Source of the DNA: an uncultured Porphyromonadaceae bacterium
Lineage (GTDB): Bacteria; Bacteroidota; Bacteroidia; Bacteroidales; Muribaculaceae
Assembly (NCBI GenBank): GCA_947175225.1
Contig: CAMWLX010000123.1
Span: 1-8,886, forward strand
DNA length: 8,886 bases
Direction of reading: 5' to 3'
This document shows, one piece after another, positions 1 to 4,765 of the stretch. The notes under the pieces were generated by a model. It worked only from the letters and a program-made list of their open reading frames with translations, had not been told where the DNA came from and searched no databases. Every line of letters begins with the position of its first letter. Position 1 is the stretch's first letter. The position numbers and the translations under genes were made by a program.

Positions 1-277
1 CGTATGCCCGGAACAGCACAAGGTAATATACCACCGGATTCAGCACCCCAAGTCCAAGTGCTCCACATACGACACGCCGAGGCAATTCACGTAGACTCCC
101 CCACTTCCGCTCAGCAGTCATCATAAAAGCGAATATGAGCATCGCCGTAACTGTTGACACCAACAGCATATCAAACACCGACAAGCTCCGCAGAGCAATC
201 TTAAACGCCGTTGCCACCGTCGACCAACTCAGCACAGCCACTCCGGCCAACACTATCGACTTAGAATTATTAGTCAT
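1..277 (-). CDS. EamA/DMT-family transporter, N-terminal part (gene runs off the left edge)
   Basis: A reading frame starts at the ATG whose complement is at 275-277 and stays open for 92 codons to the window edge. The protein begins MTNNSKSIVLAGVAVLSW and has hydrophobic helices at about residues 7-29, 35-54 and 68-90, separated by a basic loop (ERKWGSLRELPRR). The first helix carries W-S-T-V-A-T-A-F-K-I-A-L, which matches the start of EamA (DUF6) drug/metabolite transporters, and LNPVVYYLVLFRAY resembles the third helix of that family. Such proteins are inner-membrane permeases of about ten helices and roughly 280-300 residues, so about two thirds is missing. The substrate cannot be told. 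It is divergent from rimP, with 126 bases between them and a candidate promoter at 348-355. Confidence 0.8.
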   Translation of the reverse strand, partial: MTNNSKSIVLAGVAVLSWSTVATAFKIALRSLSVFDMLLVSTVTAMLIFAFMMTAERKWGSLRELPRRVVCGALGLGVLNPVVYYLVLFRAY

Positions 278-347
278 ATCATATCTTAATTAAAAACTTC
301 CCCTGCGATCTCAGCCCCCCGCGTTCCCTGCGTGAAAAATTAATGTG

Positions 348-355
348 CAAAATTA
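348..355 (-). promoter_or_regulatory. Bacteroidota -7 box (TAATTTTG) ahead of the transporter gene
   Basis: Read on the minus strand this is TAATTTTG followed by C, an exact match to the Bacteroides -7 consensus TAnnTTTG. It lies about 70 bases upstream of the transporter ATG. I see no TTTG -33 box at the usual 19-21 base spacing; the nearest TTTG is 27 bases upstream. For rimP on the other strand only an imperfect box (ATATTTTG, around 363) is visible. Confidence 0.45.
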
Positions 356-403
356 CTAAATATTTTGTTCTATAAATATAAGCAAACTAAAAAAAATACA
401 ATT

Positions 404-868
404 ATGATAGATAAACAAGAACTCCAGGCCTTCGTAGAAGACCAGCTAAAAGATACCGAATACTTCCTTACAGATCTGAAAGTATCCCCATCTAACGAAA
501 TCACAGTAGAAATCGACTCCCTGACCCCGGGCGACATCGAAGAGTGTGTCAATCTGACAAGAGCTATCGAAGGAGCATTCGACCGCGACGTAGAAGACTA
601 CGAACTCGAAGTTGGCACAGCAGGACTCACCTCCCCGCTCAAAGTGAAGCGCCAATATGAAAAATATGTAGGTCAAGACCTCGAAGTCCTCACCACCGAC
701 GGCCGCAAACTCCACGGAATGCTTCGCAAAGTAGACGACGAAGGCATCATCCTCTCCATCCGGCAGAAAGTAAAGAAAGAAGGCTCCAAGAAACCCGTCC
801 TTGAAACCCTCGACCTCGACCTCCCCTTCTCCAACATCAAAAAAGCCGTCTACGACCTGAAATTCTAA
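404..868 (+). CDS. rimP: Ribosome maturation factor RimP
   Basis: RimP binds the 30S subunit and helps the late assembly of its head; it acts in the cytoplasm. The product is 154 residues, normal for the family. Residues 1-75 form the N-terminal alpha/beta domain, ending in the signature stretch LEVGTAGLTSPLK (68-80), which corresponds to the usual LEVSSPGLxxPL. Residues 86-154 form the SH3-like C-terminal domain (VGQDLEVLTTDGRKLHG), with a Lys-rich loop at 122-130. I chose the ATG at 404: a TTG at 365 is in frame but would add 13 Lys-rich residues without similarity to the family, and the bases before 404 are A-rich, as is usual for Bacteroidota starts. The usual downstream partners nusA and infB are missing; the next gene is a convergent glycosidase. 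Confidence 0.93.
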   Translation: MIDKQELQAFVEDQLKDTEYFLTDLKVSPSNEITVEIDSLTPGDIEECVNLTRAIEGAFDRDVEDYELEVGTAGLTSPLKVKRQYEKYVGQDLEVLTTDGRKLHGMLRKVDDEGIILSIRQKVKKEGSKKPVLETLDLDLPFSNIKKAVYDLKF

Positions 869-937
869 ATTTCACCCCATTCCTTTGCAGGGCAGGCCGC
901 CTCGTGCAATTCCTTACAAATGTCTCCAGTGTAGTTA

Positions 938-952
938 GCGCACTCCGTGCGC
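938..952. repeat. Short perfect hairpin GCGCAC-TCC-GTGCGC
   Basis: A 6-bp perfect stem closes a 3-base TCC loop between rimP and the GH2 gene. No T-run follows on either strand, so a simple intrinsic terminator is unlikely. Its form resembles the hairpins at 3521-3535, 3600-3621 and 4728-4744. Confidence 0.55.
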
Positions 953-972
953 GTCCCGCATTGACAGAAGAC

Positions 973-1024
973 CATCCGGCTATGCAATATTAAATATTAT
1001 CTGAATATCCTTGCACGCCGGATG
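973..1024. terminator. Long interrupted inverted repeat between convergent genes
   Basis: CATCCGGC (973-980) is exactly complementary to GCCGGATG (1017-1024). Inside, TGCAA (983-987) pairs with TTGCA (1011-1015), and a further TATT/AATA pairing is possible. The structure lies 7 bases beyond the stop codon of the GH2 gene and 104 bases beyond rimP. Position between two convergent genes suggests a two-way transcription end or RNA 3' protector. There is no clear T-tract on either side, so the terminator call is tentative. Confidence 0.4.
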
Positions 1025-1031
1025 CGTCCTT

Positions 1032-3461
1032 CTAAAATTCCAATATATCCCCCTTCAAAAGCGGAGAGCTGACCTTAACCCCGACAGGTCCATCCCCCAC
1101 GCAGCGAAGATACCCCAAAAGCTTCCCCCGATACACTCTCTGCCGGTTATCCCGATAATTCCCCATATCAAAATTATCCCCCGACTCAAGCGCAATCAGC
1201 TCCGCCGGGCCCGAGACCCTTACCGTCACCTCATTATCAGCCAACTTCACCGGCACCCCCTTCTCATCAACAATCTCTATAAAAAGATGCGCCAAATCCT
1301 CGGCTTTATCAAACTTATCCCGATCTGCCGACACCTTGATTGCATATGGCAATCCGGAAGTAACGATCTCATACGATGACTCCACATTCCCATCTTCTCC
1401 AATCCCCTCTGCCACCAACTTCCCCGCAGCAAAAGGAATATCCCAATGAATAATACCGGTAGCATCGTCCATCGGGGTAGTCTCGCCGACAACCTCCCCA
1501 TCAAGCAGCAGGTGAGCCATAGGCGAATTCGTATAGCAAACCACCCGAATCTCCTCCCCAGGCTCATAATTCCAGCTGTCCCACGCATCTATAGATAGCC
1601 AATTCCCCCTCCTTGGCTTCGGATAAGTCCCGATATACGTCACCGGACTTTCACTCCAAAGCGAAGCCCTGAACCTACCCCTTGGTTTAGGATTGCCGGC
1701 AAAGTCAAGCAATCCCGTATAGAGTCCACGCGAAGGCCACGCCCCCGATTCCCCAAGATAATCAATTCCTGTCCAAATAAACTGCCCGAAAATGAAATCC
1801 TTATCCCTTACAGCCTTCCAAGCATCATAGTCAGAACGGTTCTCACTCCCATAAATCACCCTTTCAGGATAAGTGGCATGATCCTCGTCATAACGGTCTT
1901 CAGTATAATTATACCCTACTACATCCACAGCCTCAGGATAAGCTGTCTGATTAGACATCACCACCCCTGCCAATGCCCCCGTAGTAGGACGTGAAGTATC
2001 AATCCCCTTCACCACTTTCGTAAGCCTTTTCGCTATCTCCCCAATCCTCATCGCATCTGGAGCATCCGGATTATAACCCCCATACATAGGTTGAGAAATG
2101 GCAGAGTTATTGCCGTCAAGCACAGGATGCGAATAAGGATCATTCGGATAATCCACCTCATTACCAATGCTCCAAAGGAAAACCGACGGATGATTCCTAT
2201 CCCTGCGCACCATATCCGCCACATCCCTGTCTATCCACTCCTCAAAAAAGTCATAACTGCCATCAAACCCCGGTTTACCCTTATTCCAACCCTTTATCCA
2301 TTTGCGCTTCGGGAATTCCCATTCATCGCTCGCCTCATCCATAATCAAAAGCCCAATACGGTCAGCTATCTCATACACCACTGGAGCCTGTGGATTATGG
2401 CTCATACGCAATGCATTCACCCCAAGCTCCTTCAAATTGCGCAAACGGCGTTCCCAAACCTCCTCCGGCACCACTGCACCCAACGCCCCGGCATCATGAT
2501 GAATGCAAACACCCTTCACCTTCATATTCTTCCCATTAAGCGCAAACCCGGTATTAGCATCAAATGAAAGCGTCCGAATCCCGACAGGAGTATCAGAAAA
2601 ATCTATTACCTTCTCATCCTTCATCAGCTCAGTCTTAAGCGTATAAAGATATGGAGACTCAAGGCTCCATAGCCGTACATCAGGAACATTCATCGAAAGA
2701 TTGCACACATCTCCGACACCCTTTCCAGCCACTCCCTTTGAACTTTGAGCCACGACTTTCCCATCCTTATCCAAAAGCGAAACTTTCACCGCCACCCCCT
2801 TCACAGGATTATCAATAGCCACCCTCACTTTCACTTTTGCTTTCTTCCCCTTCACAGACTCTGTCTCAAATCCGATTCCCCACTGAGCAATATGAGTAGA
2901 AGGAGCCTTCACCAAATACACATCACGATAAATTCCCGAACCCGTATAATAGCGCGAATCAGCATACCGGCTATGATCCACGCGCACCGAAATCACATTA
3001 TCCCCATCCTTCAGATAAGGCGTAAGATCATACATAAACGACGCATACCCATTCGGACGATGACCCAAATGATGCCCATTCACATACACATCACTCCGAT
3101 TATACACCCCCTCAAAATAAATATACACCTTCTCCTCATCCTCCTTATTTAAATTCCCCTCATCCTTCTTATAATCAAAATGCTTCCGATACCATCCAAT
3201 GCCCCCCGGCAGATACCCCGTACCGCTCGCCAAATCCGGCGAATAAGTCCCCTCAATGCTCCAATCATGCGGAAGCGACAGCACCCGCCAAGCAGAATCC
3301 GCATACTCCGGCTCCATAGCCTCCGCCACATCCTCAAGTTCAAACCTCCACCCCTCCCCAAACTTCTCAGCCTGCCCGAAGCCAACCTGCCCGAAAGCCT
3401 CCCCGACCAATCCCATCACTCCCAACATCCCTGCCAACCCTGCATATCCAATCTTCTTCAT
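1032..3461 (-). CDS. Secreted glycoside hydrolase family 2 enzyme (beta-galactosidase-like)
   Basis: A retaining exo-glycosidase of 809 residues, probably periplasmic or surface exposed. Residues 1-24 look like a signal peptide (MKKIGYAGLAGMLGVMGLVG, likely cut near AFG-Q). The sugar-binding domain spans about 33-187 and includes SLPHDWSIEGTY (62-73); an Ig-like domain follows at 188-297. The TIM barrel is at about 299-600, with VKGVCIHHDAG, the general acid/base Glu435 in SIGNE, and the nucleophile Glu540 in YGSE. Residues 620-695 look like DUF4982 and 700-809 like GH2 C-terminal domain 5. Exact sugar specificity cannot be read: beta-galactosidase is most likely, but beta-glucuronidase and others share this layout. 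AGGAG abuts the ATG with no spacing, so it probably does not set the start; the signal peptide supports this ATG. No SusC/SusD or other polysaccharide-use genes are in the window. Confidence 0.93.
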   Translation of the reverse strand: MKKIGYAGLAGMLGVMGLVGEAFGQVGFGQAEKFGEGWRFELEDVAEAMEPEYADSAWRVLSLPHDWSIEGTYSPDLASGTGYLPGGIGWYRKHFDYKKDEGNLNKEDEEKVYIYFEGVYNRSDVYVNGHHLGHRPNGYASFMYDLTPYLKDGDNVISVRVDHSRYADSRYYTGSGIYRDVYLVKAPSTHIAQWGIGFETESVKGKKAKVKVRVAIDNPVKGVAVKVSLLDKDGKVVAQSSKGVAGKGVGDVCNLSMNVPDVRLWSLESPYLYTLKTELMKDEKVIDFSDTPVGIRTLSFDANTGFALNGKNMKVKGVCIHHDAGALGAVVPEEVWERRLRNLKELGVNALRMSHNPQAPVVYEIADRIGLLIMDEASDEWEFPKRKWIKGWNKGKPGFDGSYDFFEEWIDRDVADMVRRDRNHPSVFLWSIGNEVDYPNDPYSHPVLDGNNSAISQPMYGGYNPDAPDAMRIGEIAKRLTKVVKGIDTSRPTTGALAGVVMSNQTAYPEAVDVVGYNYTEDRYDEDHATYPERVIYGSENRSDYDAWKAVRDKDFIFGQFIWTGIDYLGESGAWPSRGLYTGLLDFAGNPKPRGRFRASLWSESPVTYIGTYPKPRRGNWLSIDAWDSWNYEPGEEIRVVCYTNSPMAHLLLDGEVVGETTPMDDATGIIHWDIPFAAGKLVAEGIGEDGNVESSYEIVTSGLPYAIKVSADRDKFDKAEDLAHLFIEIVDEKGVPVKLADNEVTVRVSGPAELIALESGDNFDMGNYRDNRQRVYRGKLLGYLRCVGDGPVGVKVSSPLLKGDILEF

Positions 3462-3520
3462 CTCCTAAATATCATAAATAAAACAAAATCATATCCCACA
3501 AACGCGAAACCATCTCCGCC

Positions 3521-3535
3521 CACAGCTCTGCTGTG
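3521..3535. repeat. Short perfect hairpin CACAGC-TCT-GCTGTG
   Basis: A 6-bp perfect stem with a TCT loop lies in the untranslated leader of the GH2 gene, about 60 bases upstream of its ATG and just downstream of the candidate -7 box. It could shape the leader RNA or be a dispersed intergenic palindrome like those at 938-952 and 4728-4744. Confidence 0.5.
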
Positions 3536-3547
3536 CCCCAACCACCG

Positions 3548-3555
3548 CAAAATTA
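3548..3555 (-). promoter_or_regulatory. Bacteroidota -7 box (TAATTTTG) ahead of the GH2 gene
   Basis: On the minus strand this reads TAATTTTGC, again an exact TAnnTTTG, 86 bases before the GH2 ATG. It lies downstream of the VWA operon terminator, which fits a separate promoter for the GH2 gene. A TTTG at -33 spacing is not seen; T-rich sequence occupies that place. Confidence 0.45.
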
Positions 3556-3584
3556 ACTAATAATCCCGAAATAAAAAAACTTTC

Positions 3585-3621
3585 AAAAAAAATTATGGAG
3601 GGCAGGCTTCCCAGCCTGCCC
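3585..3621 (-). terminator. Intrinsic-type terminator of the VWA operon
   Basis: GGGCAGGCT (3600-3608) pairs perfectly with AGCCTGCCC (3613-3621) around the 4-base loop TCCC, giving a 9-bp G/C-rich stem. On the minus strand the stem is followed, after seven bases, by eight consecutive T (3592-3585). It lies 46 bases beyond the VWA stop codon. The T-run is somewhat far from the stem, so efficiency is uncertain. Confidence 0.6.
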
Positions 3622-3667
3622 CAAAAGCATAGGTCAGCAAGTTCCCGGATGAACCCTATCGGCAATC

Positions 3668-4540
3668 TTACTCCCCGGACTTGTCAACTTCCTTTGAGTA
3701 AGACTCACATACATCATTAAGCTCTTCATCATTACAATCTGCTAATCGACTAAAGAGTTTACCCCTTAGTCCAGTACTTCTGGCCATGCAGAAACTGCGG
3801 ACCGATTCGTCTTTACTCCTGCGGGCTGATTCTTCAAAAGCCATGGCGCTGCGTGCTGTTGTAGCTGTCTCGATCATTGCTCCCGTCTTCCCGCTGCTCT
3901 TGAATGGCACTGAAATTCCATTTGTCATAGCAGACAACTCCTTATACCACGGCCTTCCGGCAATTGAGACGGTATCTATCTTGATTTTCATGTTAGCAGC
4001 TTTCTGTGCCTCTACTTTCCATGAAATCTGATTCCCAACCACATAATCCCCATAGGTATATCCTAAGTCATGCGGGTCGGCATCTGCAATCAGCAAGATT
4101 GCTTTCGACGAATCCTCTCGCCAAGGAGACTCCTCCACAATCTTCTTAAGCACAAGCTCATAAAACTCATCACCATCACCCCCGCTTGTATCTTTTGACT
4201 CCTTTACAAACTTGATAATGTCATTCTCATTGTTTGTCAGCGGAATGCACTGATAGGCATCGCCAAAGTCATTGCGGTTCTTCATGTCGCAATAGTCACC
4301 GAAGGCAACTATACCCAGCCGCAAGTCCTCATTGTCTTTAAACAAGCGAGGGATCATATCCGCTACCTGCTTCCTAACATCATCAATATAAGCCGCCATA
4401 GACCCGGTAGTATCAAAAGCAATCACCATATCAAGTTTACCTAATCCTTTAGGTGCAACCTTATCCATCATCTCCTTCTCCCCAGACTCGACTCTCACAT
4501 TGACCGTTGTCTTAGTCTCTGTTGTAATTTTAGTTTCCAT
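3668..4540 (-). CDS. Cytoplasmic von Willebrand factor A (VWA) domain protein
   Basis: The 290-residue product has no signal peptide or membrane segment, so it is probably cytoplasmic. A VWA domain fills about residues 34-230. Its metal-ion-dependent adhesion site is readable: D43-T-T-G-S47 in VIAFDTTGSM (a D-x-T-x-S variant of DxSxS), T118 in DTSGGDGDE, and D153 in LIADADPHD. VWA domains bind protein partners through the metal; no enzymatic domain accompanies it. Residues 230-290 are a charged, probably helical tail. I chose the ATG at 4540, preceded by an A/T-rich leader and by the start of plausible sequence (METKITTETK). A GTG at 4657 would add 39 residues encoded partly by a tandem repeat, which I doubt. 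It is the last gene of the minus-strand operon, 225 bases after the Ig-repeat gene, with a terminator behind it. The 3' end is G/C-richer than the rest (60% in one sampled line). Confidence 0.9.
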   Translation of the reverse strand: METKITTETKTTVNVRVESGEKEMMDKVAPKGLGKLDMVIAFDTTGSMAAYIDDVRKQVADMIPRLFKDNEDLRLGIVAFGDYCDMKNRNDFGDAYQCIPLTNNENDIIKFVKESKDTSGGDGDEFYELVLKKIVEESPWREDSSKAILLIADADPHDLGYTYGDYVVGNQISWKVEAQKAANMKIKIDTVSIAGRPWYKELSAMTNGISVPFKSSGKTGAMIETATTARSAMAFEESARRSKDESVRSFCMARSTGLRGKLFSRLADCNDEELNDVCESYSKEVDKSGE

Positions 4541-4636
4541 AATAAAATAGTTTTTGTATTCATCAAAAAAAGAGCAGCTACCACTCCAAAATCTATCATC
4601 CCTTGAAAATATTTTAGACCCAAGCGATCTCACCAT

Positions 4637-4720
4637 CAGTGCCGCCCAAGCCCTCACCCCAATGTCGATGCTTTCGGTAGAATACCACCCAACTCCCTCA
4701 CCTAAATCGGTGTTTTCGGT
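4637..4720 (-). repeat. Two-copy 42-base tandem repeat
   Basis: On the minus strand both copies begin ACCGAAA (at 4720 and 4678) and share a GGTGAGGG core followed by a TTGGG segment. By eye roughly four fifths of positions agree when one-base gaps are allowed. The period is a multiple of three. The translation in the open frame would start TENTDLGEGVG and TESIDIGVRAW. It may be part of a dispersed intergenic repeat with the adjoining hairpin. Confidence 0.6.
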
Positions 4721-4727
4721 CTGGTGA

Positions 4728-4744
4728 AGCGAGCGAGGCTCGCT
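4728..4744. repeat. Short perfect hairpin AGCGAGC-GAG-GCTCGCT
   Basis: A 7-bp perfect stem with a 3-base loop (CTC on the minus strand) starts 21 bases beyond the stop codon of the Ig-repeat gene. No T-run follows, so it is more likely an RNA stabiliser or a REP-like palindrome than a terminator; transcription into the VWA gene would be partly attenuated at most. Confidence 0.55.
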
Positions 4745-4765
4745 ACAGAAATCATTATATATAAT

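Larger units (their letters stand above)
4541..4765 (-). other. Open in-frame spacer between the Ig-repeat and VWA genes
   Basis: The 225 bases equal 75 codons and contain no stop in the frame shared by both neighbours. The only break between the two proteins is therefore the TAA at 4766-4768. The spacer holds a hairpin (4728-4744) and a 42-base tandem duplication (4637-4720), then an A/T-rich leader. It is most simply an intergenic element that happens to be open, but read-through or an old fusion cannot be excluded. Confidence 0.5.

Noticed and set aside
365..403. TTG start at 365 extending RimP by 13 residues
   Set aside because: The added Lys-rich residues have no counterpart in the family, and the ATG at 404 gives a normal-length RimP.
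1011..3560. Several plus-strand open frames opposite the GH2 gene, rich in His, Pro, Ile and Arg
   Set aside because: They are antisense shadows of a well-supported GH2 coding region and show no domain pattern or start signal.
4590..4600. TAGATTTTG on the minus strand as a promoter box for the VWA gene
   Set aside because: It has one base too many between TA and TTTG and no matching upstream box, so the support is too weak.
4541..4657. GTG start at 4657 giving a 329-residue VWA protein
   Set aside because: The extra 39 residues are encoded partly by the tandem repeat and an A/T-rich leader, and a well-placed ATG at 4540 begins plausible protein sequence.
4754..4765. Perfect 12-base palindrome ATTATATATAAT just beyond the Ig-repeat stop codon
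   Set aside because: It is built only of A and T and can easily arise by chance in this composition; no function can be argued.
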